Source: Aquilaria yunnanensis
Lineage: Eukaryota; Streptophyta; Magnoliopsida; Malvales; Thymelaeaceae
Reading direction: 5' to 3'
Length of the DNA: 64,000 bases
Assembly: GCA_039654915.1 (NCBI GenBank)
Contig: CM077597.1
Coordinates: 36,740,001 to 36,804,000, forward strand
The notes beneath the pieces are model-generated. The model ran no database searches and was not told the DNA's origin. It was given only the letters and a program-made list of their open reading frames with translations. Positions within the stretch are counted from its first letter, which is position 1. Each line of letters begins with the position of its first letter. A program made the translations under genes and the position numbers. Below are positions 45,311 through 57,682 of the stretch, piece after piece.

Positions 45311-46482
45311 AAATTTTGGTCCTCCAAAATAGCCTTTAGCTTCGGGTATTCTTTAGGATACATTTCCATAAGGTCTTTTTCAGTTTCCCAGGTTGCTTCT
45401 CTTTCAGAGTGGTGTGACCACTGAACTTTAACCATGGGAATATGTTTGTTTTTTAACCTTCTGGTATCCTTGGCTAAGATAGCTATAGGTTTCTCTTCAT
45501 ATGTCAAGTTAGGTTCCAACTGTATGTCTTCCACTACAATAGTTTGCTTTGTGTCCAGTTGACACTCCTTAAGCATACTGATGTGAAAAAAATTATGAAC
45601 ACTTGACATGCTTGGCGGTAGAGCTAACCTATATGCTACCTTGCCAACTCTATCCAAGATCTCATAAGGACCGATGAATCTTGGAGCTAATTTGGTTCTT
45701 TTACCAAATCTGACAGTGCCTTTGGTTGGTGCAACTTTCAGCCAAACATTGTCACCAACCTCAAATTCCAAGTGTCTCCTTCTTTTGTTGACATAGGTTG
45801 TGGTCCTTTCATTGGTTGCTTTTAATCTTTCTAGAATCTTCTTGATTTTAGCAGTAGTCTCTTCAATAATTTCGAGACCCAACTCTAGCCTGTTTGAGGC
45901 TTCCACCCAACAGTGGGGTGTCATGCACCTTCTTCCATATAATGCTTCATAAGGTGGCATGCCAATGGTGCTTTGGTACCTATTGTTATATGAGAATTCC
46001 AACAATGGCAAGTGTTGGTCCCATTCACCTTTGAAATCCAACACACAGCTCCTCAGCATGTCTTCCAGTATCTGTATCACCCTTTCAGATTGCCCATCTG
46101 TCTGAGGATGATAAGCAGTACTCAGGTGGATTTTGGTTCCTAGTGCTTTATGGAAAGCACTCCAAAATTGAGCTGTAAATCTTGGATCTCTATCAGATAT
46201 AATGGAGTCTGGCACTCCATGTAGTCTCACTATCTCCTGGACATACATCTGGGCTAACTTCTCCAAGGAGTCTGTGAGTTTCATAGGTAAGAAGTGGGAA
46301 CATTTGGTTGGTCTATCCACAATGACCCAGATTGTATCATGCCTTAGTCTGGTCATAGGCAACCCAATCAAAAAGTCCATGGTTATGTTGCCCCACTTCC
46401 TCACTGGTATAGGTAGAGTCTGTAGGGTACCAGCTGGCTTCTGGTGCTCTACCTTTACCCTCTGGCATGTCGCACATTTGGA
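45307..46482 (-). pseudogene. Gypsy E integrase core and chromodomain
   Basis: An open frame of about 390 codons. It starts inside the zinc finger (CATCQRVKVEHQKPAG), where the Copia LTR is inserted. Core motifs: TMDFLIGLP, VIVDRPTKCSHF, IISDRDPRF and DGQSERVIQ give an intact DDE set. The GPY-type region has FIGPYEIL and RLALPPSM. The tail MVKVQWSHHSEREATWETE is chromodomain-like; it ends at TAA 45309-45307. The frame also stays open into the U5 of the adjoining Copia LTR (to 46614) but has no ATG there. The finger's His half is on the other side of the insertion (47909-48030). Confidence 0.92.
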
Positions 46483-46487
46483 GACAT

Positions 46488-47903
46488 TGTTGGGTTTCGG
46501 GAGCCAAACAGCGCAGTGGAATTTAACCGAAACCCTCCAGGATCCAAGTGAAACGGGGTAAACCGGGTGTTCGAAAATTTCATACCTAATTTTCGGTTGA
46601 GATCTCTCACTCAACTGTAGAGTTGAATCACAAAACCTGAATAGTTGACGTGTTCAGGCTCTCTATGGTATCCACACGAGCCTCTCGGGATCACCAAGCT
46701 TCCACCACGTCCCGGCAGATGCGTTTCTCTTGTGCTCGCAGTGCTAGCTTGCGTCCTCCAAGGAATTGTAAGAGAAGAGTGCGGCTGTCCTTTTGGGAGG
46801 CTAGGGCAAGGAGACCTGCGAATTTCTCACTTAAAAGTTGTATTTATAGTGAGACTCAACTTCCAGGCCTAATGGGTTTCAAAGCTCTAATCCAATTAGG
46901 ATTTAATTTCAGGCTTAATAATGGCTCAACTCCTTTGCCCATTATTAATACAAAATTAAAGTGAAACCATAACCCAAATAATTAGCCCATGCACTCTAAT
47001 GATCCAAATAGCTCTATGTGTGCGACCCAATAAGCTCTTGCCATGTTGGCAATTATCATAAATCACATTTATGATCATAAGCAATGAGCGGTGTCTAGCA
47101 ACACATCATTGCTACCCAAGTGACAAGATTGTCGGTGAATCGACTAAACCTTTATGATCATCACCGATATATGCCATTGTCCCTTTGTCCAAGATATCAA
47201 GACTAAGCACGAGACATCGAATGTGTCACTCTCGTATAGCCCAATCTTTGGTTTCTTGATTACCGAGTAGACCAACTTAAACTGACGACATTGATATCAT
47301 ATATCAACTCATCGGAGCATGGCCATGCATTTTCTAAGTCTCACTCTATCAAGGGGCCCAAAGATATCACTCCCGTTACATAGGAGGGACAAATCCCATC
47401 TTGATCATACAAATCCCTCCGCATGATATGTGACATACCCAATGACCTCCTTCAAGTTCACTCAGTTACGAGCAACAAAGGAAAGTATCAAAGTATGTGA
47501 CTCACATGTAGGGAACCTTGATGATCTTAGGTCGAAGGACTACATATACCATGATCACTATGAGAATCACTTATGACACTCATATAACGATCCATGAAGT
47601 GTTCTCATGGTGGGTCGGTCCAGTACACAAGTTCTCCAACTTGTACCCATATGTAGACTACATATCTCATATTAGTCTCCACATATGCTAGTCATTATGT
47701 ATTATTGCAACCCGCTCCACAATAATACTAGACTAGGGACGTTTAAGAATATCATTATTCTAGGGTTATAATTATGTTTATTACGTTACACAGAAACAAA
47801 ACAACAAACAAAATTGCTGGATTAATGCCTCAATAAAATATCATGACTCAATGTGCAAAAATACAATCATCTCATGATTGGCTTTTTGGGCACAACACTA
47901 ACA
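46488..47903 (-). mobile_element. Copia solo LTR in Gypsy E integrase
   Basis: 1416 bases reversed (TGTTGGGTTTCGG to CACTAACA on plus), with a perfect duplication GACAT (46483-46487 and 47904-47908). Subfamily I variants. It is in the same sense as its host gene. Confidence 0.95.
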
Positions 47904-50900
47904 GACATAACTAGCTATGTCTCTCTTCATATGTGGCCACCAGAAGTGAGTCTTCAAATCTTTATACATTTTCTCACTTCCTGGATGGATGTTCAACTTG
48001 CTTGTATGAGCTTCTTCAATTATTTCATCCCTGAGCTTTGCTTCTTTAGGCACATATGTCGGTCCTTGAAGTACAGTAATCCTTGCTTGTAGGCAAAGGA
48101 TTGATACAAGGAACCTTTTTCCTCTCCCGAGATCTTTTTCAGATCAGGATCTGTGTCTTGTGCCTTTTTGGCTTCTTCAATCCATCCATACTGAATTGTC
48201 AATGTGTAAATTTGGGCTTCCTCCCACTTATGCCATTTATGCCATAGGCATAGCAGACTATTTTGCTCATCATGATTAGCTAAGGATCCTCCTTTCAAAA
48301 GTCCTGTGTACTTCCTGCTCAAGGCATCTGCTACTAGATTGCCTTTGCCCTTTGTGCATTGTATACTGCAGTCATAGTCCTTGATGTACTCTAACCATCT
48401 CTTTTGCCTCATGTTCAACTCTTTCTGAGTGAACAAGTACTTTAGGCTCTTATGGTCAGTGTAGATCACAAAGGAACTACCGATCAAGTAGTGCCTCCAT
48501 TGCTTTAGAGCAAAAATCACTGCTCCCAGTTCTAGGTCATGGGTAGGATAATTTTGCTCATGTGGTCTTAACTGCCTTGACCCATAAGCAATGACATTTC
48601 TGTCTTGCATAAGCACACAACCTAACCCAGATCTAGATGCATCTGTATATATCATGTAGGGCTTACTTGGATCAGGAAGAATCAACACTGGAGCTTTAAT
48701 CAACCTTTGCTTGAGCTCCTGGAAACTATTTTCACACTTCTCAGTCCACTCAAATCTTTGACCCTTCTTGGTCAGATGAGTAAGAACTGAGGCAATCATG
48801 GAAAAACCTGATACAAATCTCCTGTAGTATCCAGCTAATCCTAGGAAACTTCTGATTTCCTTCACAGTCTTTGGTCTTTCCCACTCTTGCACTGCCTTCA
48901 CCTTTTCAGGGTCTGCCTTAAGGCCTTGTGCATCTATGATGTGTCCTGGGAAAGACACTTCCCTTATCCAGAATACACACTTGGATAACTTGGCATAAAG
49001 CTGATGCTGCAACAGAGTCTTTAAGACAATCTTCAAATGATGTTCATGTTCATTTTCATCCTTGGAATACACTAGGATGTCATCAATGAACACAACCACA
49101 AATTTGTCCAGATGTGGTATGAACACCCTGTTCATCAAGTCCATAAAAGCAGCTGGGGCATTAGTCAAACCAAATGGCATGACTGTGTACTCATAATGCC
49201 CATATCTGGTCCTGAATGCAGTCTTAGGAATATCTTCTTCCTTTACTCTCAACTGGAAGTATCCAGATCTCAAATCTATCTTAGAGAAGATCTTAGCTCC
49301 CTTGAGTTGATCAAACAGATCCTCAATCATAGGGAGTGGATACTTGTTCTTGATAGTCACTGCATTAAGCTTCCTATAGTCAATGCGTAGTCTCAAAGAT
49401 CCATCCTTCTTTTTCACAAAGAGAATAGGAGCTCCCCATGGTGAAACACTTGGCCTTATGAACCCTTTTTCAAGAAGTGCATCAAATTGTTTCTTGAGCT
49501 CATTCATCTCTGTGATTGGCATTCTGTAATGAGGTATGGATATTGGACTAGCTTCTGGTTGCAGCTTGATTTCAAATTCAATCTCCCTTTGTGGAGGAAT
49601 ACCTGGCAGGTCTTTAGGAAAGACTTGTGGAAAGTCTCTCACTATAAGTATTCTGTCCACTTCCTTATCACAGTGCAATTCATTCAATGCATAACAGTAA
49701 TCATGCTCAGAAATCACTGGTATCTCATCTAATACCTCTAGCTCCATGCCATGCATTTCATACACTAATTCCTTAGAATTCACTAATGCATGCACTTCAC
49801 CATCAGGCAATGTGATTTCCCTCTTAGCACAATCAATTCTTATGTTATGCATAGCAAGCCAATTCATACCCAGCACTAAATCATACTTAGGAATGTCCAA
49901 CACTAGCAGATTAGTCATAACCTTAGTCTTTCCTACTACTAGCTCACAATCCTTAGCTAGGTCATTAGTGAAAAGACATTGACTGCTTGCTATTTTCACT
50001 AAGGATATCCTAGGCATGATTTCAGTAGGCAATTTCATGGCATCAACAAATTTCCAAGCCACTATAGACACAGATGCACCAGTATCAAATAGAACACTAA
50101 CAGGCATACCATTAAGGTAAATGTTACCTCTTAGTGCTCCTCCCTGCTCTGACATCTCTTGCCTCTCCACTTGGAAGACTCTGCCAGCTCTCTGCATTGG
50201 AGGCTGAGGCACTGGAGGAACTGGCCTCTGCTGTCCCTCCCTTGGTGCTCCTCCTCTAGGTCCTGCCCCAATAGGTCTTACTGGACCTTGGTCTTCTGGC
50301 CTCCTTTGAGCCTGTGGGCAGTCTTTGATCCAATGATCCATGGATCCACATCTTAGACACGCTTGGGTATCAAAGTAGCAAGGTTTCTTTCCATGAAACC
50401 TCCTACACTTAGGGCTCCTTAGGCCAGGGAACTTCCCCTTAACCTTGCCCTCACCACCAAAATGGGAACTCTTGGCAATTCCCTTGCCATGTGGTGGCTT
50501 CTTCTGCTTGCCTCCTGCCTGACTACTTTCCCCCGGTCCACTGGGAAAGTACTTAGTCTCATACTCCTCTTGCTCTACTAATAGAGCTTTCTGCACTGCT
50601 TCATAGTATGTAACTACTCCAAAAGGTCTAACAGCCTTTCTAATGTTTGACTTTAGGCCTCTGACAAATCTTTTGGCCTTCAATTCCTCCAGTCCATGAT
50701 ACTGAGGAGCATACCTCACCAACTGATTGAATTTGTGCTCATACTCTAGGACACTGAAGTTGTCCTGCCTTAAAGCATCAAATTCAGCTTGCTTCATATC
50801 CTTGATGGCATCACTGATGTACTGTTCCTGGAACAACTGTGTGAACTCTGGCCAGCTCATCTCAATATCTCTTCCTGGTCTTCTACCCTTCTGGAAAGCA

Positions 50901-51094
50901 TATCTGTCTCTAGTGTTTCTCCACCACATCTCTGCACTGCCTACCAAGTTGTAAGTAGCCAGTGACACCTTCTTGGTGGAGCTGAGTGGCATCCTCTCAA
51001 ACATCTTTTCTATGAAGATTAACCACTCCTCAGCTCTCTCTGGCCCAGCTCTTCCATCAAACTGTGGAGGTCTTAGGCCTGGGAACCTCTCCAA
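47904..51094 (-). pseudogene. pol: Gypsy E gag-protease-RT-RNase H polyprotein
   Basis: A continuous frame of 1024 codons (51094-48020), then a frameshift and the first half of the integrase finger up to the Copia LTR. Residue positions in that frame: gag domain about 10-170 ([26 protein letters not shown]), CCHC knuckle [14 protein letters not shown] at about 247-259, protease VLFDTGAS (Asp 337), RT with [10 protein letters not shown] (Asp 607) and FIDDILVYS (Asp 671-672), RNase H with YTDAS (818), LELGA (855), YTDHKS (880) and VADALSRK (923). All catalytic acids are present. The frame has no ATG at its left end because the gag N-terminus is in another frame (51118-51660). By sequence this is the nearest to a working polymerase in the window. 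Confidence 0.93.
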
Positions 51095-51660
51095 CAGTCT
51101 AACCTCATCTAGGCCCTCTAGATCCTCTGATCTATGTCTCCTAGATCTATGAGAGTCCTCTGTATGGTGATGCTCTCTATGATCTCTCTCCTTCTCCTGG
51201 ATCTTCTCTCATGGCCTTCCTCAATCTCATTCCTAGTGCAAGAATGGTCATAGACTGAGGGATTGGTCCTAGACACCTGACCAATCTCAGATCTTACTCT
51301 TCTGCCTCTTGGATTTCTCCTATCCTCATATTCCACCTCAATGGTCTCATCATTTGTGTCTTCTAAGCTTCCAGAAGGAACATATTCAGATGTGTTCCTA
51401 GTATCCTCTTCTAGTTGTTGTTGTGCATCCTGAACTAGTACTACTGGAGCTACTTGGACTCCCTGCTGTTGTCCTTGAATCAGCCTCATTAAGTTTTCAT
51501 TGATTAGAGCTAAGTTCCTCTGAAGCTCTAACCAAACCTGAGGCACTTCAGGGTTTGCTACCCCCTGTTGCCCTTGATTCCCTCTATTCTGTCCATTTCC
51601 TTGTTGCCCAGAATCAGCAGGAGGCCTTCAGGGTGGTTCCCCTCTCCTTGTGGCAACCAT
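51095..51660 (-). pseudogene. gag: Gypsy E gag N-terminal part
   Basis: On minus the ATG at 51660-51658 (MVATRRGEPP) is followed by a TGA, then QNRGNQGQQG and an open stretch 51546-51118 (LELQRNLALINENLMRLIQ, acidic and then arginine-rich). A frameshift near 51205 separates it from the main polyprotein frame. Only one stop and one frameshift break the original gag-pol start. Confidence 0.8.
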
Positions 51661-51809
51661 GTTTACTTCCTGCATTGATGATCCATCATAGAGCACATAT
51701 ACAGATCATAGGTATTTCAATGGTACTTGACACTAGCAGCTGACCAAACTGAGTTCATATATGTAGATGCATGCAATGCAACTATATGCTATGTACATGT
51801 ATAAACCAT

Positions 51810-51821
51810 GCTCTGATACCA
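51810..51821 (-). promoter_or_regulatory. Primer binding site of Gypsy E
   Basis: TGGTATCAGAGC on minus, five bases from the 5' LTR; tRNA-Met type. Confidence 0.9.
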
Positions 51822-51826
51822 ACTTC

Positions 51827-54281
51827 TGTTACCCACTCCGGGGTAGTCCAATTATGGTGCCAAAACTGTGCATTTACACTCCCAGGATTGGTAATGTTCC
51901 GTAGGCCATCAGAACACTACCCTTAGTGTGCATACCCAAGTGGCCCTCTTGGGCACTATGTAAATACATGCATATTGGTCAAACCATCACACACATATTC
52001 ACATTTCATGCACACCATGGCAGCAAAGAAGGAAAACACTAGCACAAGTCTTAGTTTTGGCTTCCACACATTAAGCAATCTTGTTAAGTTCTAGTGCCCA
52101 GCTACTATACCTGTAACTTCCACTAACAAACTGTATCATTCTAGCCTCATACCCCCTGTTTTCTTTGCTCCATTATGAATTAGAGACTTACATCAATAGC
52201 CCACCTATGGACCAAGTTATGGATTTTTTCAGTTGGTTACAAAATTCTGACCAAATGAACAGTAACTCAGCCAATTTTGCAACATCATATCTTTGGCTAC
52301 AAGGTTCCAACTCCAGAAATTCTAAATTCCAATTTAGGCTCTAGATGTTCTCTAGGTGTGGTAAAAATTTCATACCAAGATTCATTCTACACAGGGAGAT
52401 ATTAAAGTTTAGGTACATGGTCGAAATTCTGGCAACTTTGGGACCATTTTGTCCATACAATTTTTCCAAACCATGCAAACACTTCATTCACAAGGGAAAA
52501 CCACTCCAAGGCTATCCCATACATGTCCAATACACATATTAATTACATTCTCTTGCGTCTAGCAACTTTATGTGGCCAAAATAGAATTTACAAGTAAGCA
52601 GCCTATCATTCACACTTAGGCAGCTTTGCACCACATCACTTACATAGCCAAAACATTACTCAAATATTCACATACATGTCTCATTATACATACACTACAT
52701 GTACATGCATAAATTCACTACAATATGATATTAACTCAGCTAAATACGCACCCTAGGTTACAGGAGGTCCTGAGACACAATGGACTCCGAAAATAGGATG
52801 CTGGACAGCTGCTGCACAAGACAATAAGTACCACCATTAAAAATACCAAATGTGCTCCTAAAATCAACAAACTTTCCATATCATAACTATACATATGGAA
52901 GTTCATGTACCTGAAATTTCAGATCAAAAATCAAACCACAAAGGTTAGTTTGAAGGTCATCTTTCTGCTGGACCTGAAATGACAGAATTGAGGGGAGTAA
53001 GTTTCATTGAGAAACTTAGTAAGGGTAACACTTGGATTCACTAGGCAATGTGACCATAATTAAAACCTGCATCCAAAGACACTAAAACAAAAAAAAAACA
53101 ATGCATATATACAAGATATAGCAACCAAATGCAGCAGCCAAACACAAACAACAAACACATGAAATGTGGCAGCAACATATACCATAGGTTAGTCCATAAA
53201 ACACATAATAAACATAACCAAATCACTATGGCAGCCCTCCTCAAGCTAATGCTTGGTCTTAGGAGGATTTTAACAGTAGTTAGTACTAACTTTGGGCTCT
53301 AGAAACCCTCATTTCACTGCCATCTTTGTGCACTTGACAATAGGTCACAAAACCTTCAATAAGTGCACTCCCCTCAATAAGCTTGGTTCATCAAGCTCAT
53401 GGCTCTCTTCCAAGCTTAGCCATAGCTCCATGGATGTTTGAAAATATAGAAAACAACCCATGAGAGCAAGATAACCCTTACCTTGATGGGTATGCTGAAA
53501 TTGGAGCTTGATCCTAGGTGCACTAAAGTAATAGCACCAACTAGCTTCCAATTGTGCTTCCTTGACTTCAATTGCAAGTAGTTTTGAGTTTGAAGGTATG
53601 GTGGCTATGGAGGAAGTGTGGAGCAGAGGGCTAGCTTTATTTTTGCTGGTGGAGGCCGAAATTAAGAGAGCAAAGGTGGTCTTGACTACTTAAATAGTCA
53701 AAAGTACACTAAACACACTTAAGTAGTCTTAACCTTGTCTTATGTCATTTTCCTTGCTACAAGACTATGGTTTCTTAGTCTTAATCTCTTGGCCCACATT
53801 TGACCATCCTTATCTTCCTTTAGCAGCCCTCCTTATGTGGGCTAACCCCACAAAACTTCCATTTGACTTAAGTCATAGACATACACATCTTAAGGCCTAC
53901 ATTAGAACACTTAGGTCCTTTATGCCTTTTTGTGTTTTCTTTGTCCTTAGTTGTCTTCCATAAGCAATTTGGTCCTCCAATAGCACTTTCATACCATTTA
54001 TATCCTTCCCATAACTCTCCAAATCTCTTTTGTGAAAGTTTTGCAATTGAGTACCCGAATTTCTAAAACCTTACAAAAAAGTCCATAGGTTGCTTCACAA
54101 ACAAGCAATCCTTAAGGCTTTTCTTGGGGACCAAGTTACCAACTTGGAACATTTTTAAGGAGGTGTTGATCATGCCTTTTACCCCCCACACTTTAAACAC
54201 TATGGTGAGAATTACACAATATAATGGTTTTTTAGCCATTATGACACACTTGTAATTCTCCCATTTTATGAGGTGGTAACA
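51827..54281 (-). repeat. Gypsy E 5' LTR
   Basis: 2455 bases, a direct repeat of 42816-45294. TGTTACCC on the left, GGTGGTAACA on the right, on plus. Confidence 0.93.
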
Positions 54282-54286
54282 GCTGA

Positions 54287-55400
54287 AGTATCGGCAGATA
54301 GGTTAAGTACATCTTGAGTTCATCCTAAGTTTTCTGGCAATCTTCATTCCCAGGGTGTTCCTCAGGACCGAAGTTACCTTCATTTTTTGCTGGTTTGGTG
54401 AGTACTTTAAAAAATGGTCAGCATCGGCCCCCGTATTTGGAGATGAATCTGCTAAGGGCCATAATCCTTCCTGTAAGCCTTTGCACATCCTTGGTCATTG
54501 TGGGAGTTTGGAATCTTATCTGGGCCTTAACCTTTTTTGGGTTGGCATTCATACCTCTTTTGGATACCATTAACCCAAGGAATTTGCCAGCACTCACCCC
54601 GAACACACACTTCTTAGGGTTTAAGACGGATTCCAAATTCCTGAAGTTGGTGGAATGTTTCCTTTAAGTTTATGATATGACTACTAGGCTGCTTGCTCTT
54701 AACTATCATATCGTTGACATATACTTCAATATTTCTCCTGATTTGGAAGCTGAATACCCTGTTCATCAGCCTTTGGTATGTTGCTCCTACATTTTTAAGG
54801 CTGAAGGGCATTCTGACATAACAGTAGGTTCCAACTTTGGTACTGAAGGCAGTTTTTTATTCATCTCCGGGATTCATTTGAATTTGGTGATATCCACTGA
54901 AGGTGTCGAGGAACCTAAGCAGACCGTATTTAGCAGTGGAATCTATCAATTGGTCTATTGGTAGCAAATGATACGAGTTCTTAGGACAGGCATCGTTTAT
55001 GTTTCAGAAGTCGATACACATTTGGAGTTTATCACTTCCTTCCTTCGTGGCAACAACAACATTGCTGAGCCATTTGGGGTACTTGACCTCCCTATTATGC
55101 CTGCCTCCATTAACCGTTGGACTTCAGCTTTAACAAAATTGTTCTTATATGCCGAAAGGCTACGCTTTTTTTTTTTTAATAGGCTTCACCTCCAGGCATA
55201 CTTTAAGACAGTGCTGAATTATACCAAGGTTCACCCATAGCATATCTCTCGAAGAGTAGGCAACTAGATCTTTGTTCATTAATAGAAGAGATACAAGCTT
55301 TTTCTTGTCACCTTCGGCTAGTTTTATCCCCACTCGGGTACTTCAGCCTGGGACAAGTTCTACATCCTCTGTTTCTACTTTTTCCAGGACACTTTTTTCC
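54287..55400 (-). pseudogene. Gypsy D reverse transcriptase, N-terminal part
   Basis: On minus: LEKVETEDVELVPG-type linker near 55390, then RT with LRMCIDF-type and LVDSTAK blocks. MPFSLKNVGATYQRLMNRV (54811 on) is followed by the catalytic box VYVNDMIVK, so YVDD has become YVND. CVFGVSAGKFLGLMVSKRG and DVQRLTGRIMALSRFISKY (54636-54418) follow. Stops and frameshifts separate the blocks. It is interrupted by Gypsy E at 54286. Confidence 0.87.
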
Positions 55401-56011
55401 TCTCCTATTACGTCTTCACTGGCGGTGCTCTTCTCTCCCAAAGCCTGTGTATGAACTTTCATTGGGCCCTAGTTTGCCTTCATGAAGACTTTCCTTACTT
55501 CAGCTTAATTGATGAATATTTTCGCATCCCCTTCCTTCATGCTGAATGTGATCGTTAGGTATTTCACATCTGTCCGAATGTGAAGATTACCCTATGTTTG
55601 CCTTCCAAGGATGGCGTTGTATGAAGAAGGAAAGTCTATGATGATGAACCTCGTCATGGTGGAACCAGAGAGCTCTTCCTCAGTCTGAACCAAGGTTCCC
55701 CTTAGCATCAAGGCTAGATCGATCCACCCGAGTACCGGGAGCTCCAAAGGACCTACGACGAATGTAGGAGAGGTGACAGGTTTAAGGACATTCTTGGAGA
55801 TGCCCAAGTTCAGAAATAGATGGGAGAACAAGACATCGGCATTTGAACCATCATCAATAAGCACCCTCTTGACGTCCCAGCTCCCTATCCTTGCCATGAT
55901 TAGGAGAAGGTCATCGCATGGAAACTTCACGGTAGACCCATTTTTTCGACCCAGCTTGTTCATCGAGTTGTCGAATTCCATCATTAAGATTTCCCGGGCT
56001 TTCATTTTCCT
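55401..56011 (-). pseudogene. Gypsy D protease and linker
   Basis: Open 56005-55592 (137 codons). FPCDDLLLIMARIGSWDVK is followed by RVLIDDGSNADVLF, an aspartic protease active site with Asp kept; then PLELPVLGWIDLALMLRG and RFIIIDFPSSYNAILGRQT. The linker 55590-55401 leads to RT. This is the intact reference for the deletion in Gypsy A. Confidence 0.87.
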
Positions 56012-57660
56012 CTTAGCCGAGGGTATTCCAGTGGTGATTGTTTGGATTAATCTTGACGAAGGTGGTGGGTGTTTTCTGGGACTTCAGATCCGACGTCAGT
56101 CAAAATCATAGTCCTCATCCTCCTTTTTTCTCTCTTCTTCCCTCCTTTCTCGGGCTTTGGGTGACGACATCCATAAGTAGTGTCGGAGTTGCCCCTGCTT
56201 GATTAAAGATTCAATGTACTTTCTCAGCTAGAAGCAATCCTCAATATCATGCCCGTGGTCTTAGTGAAATTGACAAAACTTCTTTATGTTCTTTTTGTTG
56301 TCCAAGGTCATGGCCTTCAGACGTTGGATCGAGGTTCCTTGTCTTTCCATGGCCATCAGTATGTTCATTCTTGTAGTGTTCAGGGGACTGAATGATACCG
56401 GCCTCTTCCCCTTTTATTTCTGAGGTCTACCCCTACCCTCGATGGGGTACTGAGCTTGGTGACTTTGACCCTTAGCGTGATTATGGTCAGACTTCAGGCC
56501 GCCCATCCTCAGTTCTTTAGAAATCATGTGTTTCTCTGCCCTTCGGTAAAATTCTCCGAGGGTGTCAAGGGGGTCTTTAAAGAACTCATAGAAAAGTTGT
56601 GAGTCCCTCCTAAGTCCCCTGATCATGGCGAGGATGCGGATTTTGGGGCAGAAGTCAGGCACACTAAGGGCTTCTTGGTTGAACCTCTCCACATAGTCCC
56701 GAATGGTCTCCCCATTCTTTTAGGCTATGTCAAACATTTGGATGGGCATCTTCACCGTTGGTCTACTTCCGATGAACTATTGAGTAAATGTCGTGGATAA
56801 CTCCTGGAAACGCATTATGGTTTCGGGAGCCAAGGAGTTATACCACGCAGTTGCCGGCCGTGACAAGGTGACTTTGAAACACTTGCAGAAGGTGGCGTCA
56901 TCAACACCATGCAACACCATGCTCAGCCTAAATTTTGTCAGGTGAGCTTGGGGGTCACTACGTCCTCATACATTTCCAAGCGTGGTACTCAAAAATCACT
57001 CGGCATTGGTGCCTCTACTACCGCACAGATGAAGGATGACTCTTCTCCCGTGAAGGTCTCCGATAGCCTTGACCAGACAGGCTATCAGGAGACCTGCTTT
57101 TCTACCTTTTACAACCTCTCTATGATATTCTCCATGAGGATGATACTGCCATCCTCAACTCGTTGCCTGGTAGTCACTGGCAACGGAGAGTAACGTCTTC
57201 TTTTCAGTGAGTAACTTCATTGGTGGGGGGACAGGGACTTTCCATCAGGGAATGGACTTTGCCGGTGGAAAGTTCTGGGCCCTTTTGACACTGTCCCACT
57301 AGTGCGACGTCCTCTGGATGGTATGTTCTCCATTAAGGACTAATTGTGAAAACCCCCACTACCAAAGCTCCGGCGAGGTGACCTAGGGCTCTTCTCCTGA
57401 CAGGTATTAAGAAAAGGTGCCTTTCCCCTTAGAGGTGGTTGTGACCACCTTTGGTGGAGCTGTTGGGTCATTTCAACTATGATAGAGCGCTAAAAGTCAT
57501 GTAGAAAGCCCATCACGACCATCAGATGATGTTCACCCGCAGGAAGGGAAGTCTTCACTGTAGGCTACTCAATTGCTGCTTGAGCTTACGGTGCGGATTG
57601 TGACCTCAGGAGTCCCTTGTCCTTTGAATGCTGGGTCTCAACAACAACAACCTAGGAATG
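56012..57660 (-). pseudogene. gag: Gypsy D gag
   Basis: On minus, from the primer site: a low-complexity N-terminus (TQHSKDKG, as in Gypsy A), EAPMPSDF and VPRLEMY near 56870-57010, then open 56692-56414 (MERFNQEALSVPDFCPKIR, SQLFYEFFKDPLDTL). The zinc knuckle region near 56280-56190 has FCQFH and DHGHDIEDC with stops. Many stops; dead. Confidence 0.84.
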
Positions 57661-57663
57661 GGT

Positions 57664-57681
57664 TCCCATAGGCGGCGCCAA
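57664..57681 (-). promoter_or_regulatory. Primer binding site of Gypsy D
   Basis: TGGCGCCGCCTATGGGAA on minus, one base from the 5' LTR, matching the Gypsy A site. Confidence 0.72.
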
Positions 57682-57682
57682 A

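Larger units (their letters stand above)
42816..54281 (-). mobile_element. Gypsy E, full chromovirus element
   Basis: 11.5 kb including a 1.4 kb Copia insertion. LTRs 42816-45294 and 51827-54281 are similar along their length; about 5 of the first 95 bases differ. Flanks are a perfect GCTGA duplication (42811-42815 and 54282-54286). It has a tRNA-Met primer site, a polypurine tract, and gag-PR-RT-RNase H-integrase-chromodomain order. It is the best preserved and probably one of the youngest full elements here. It sits in Gypsy D RT. Confidence 0.95.
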
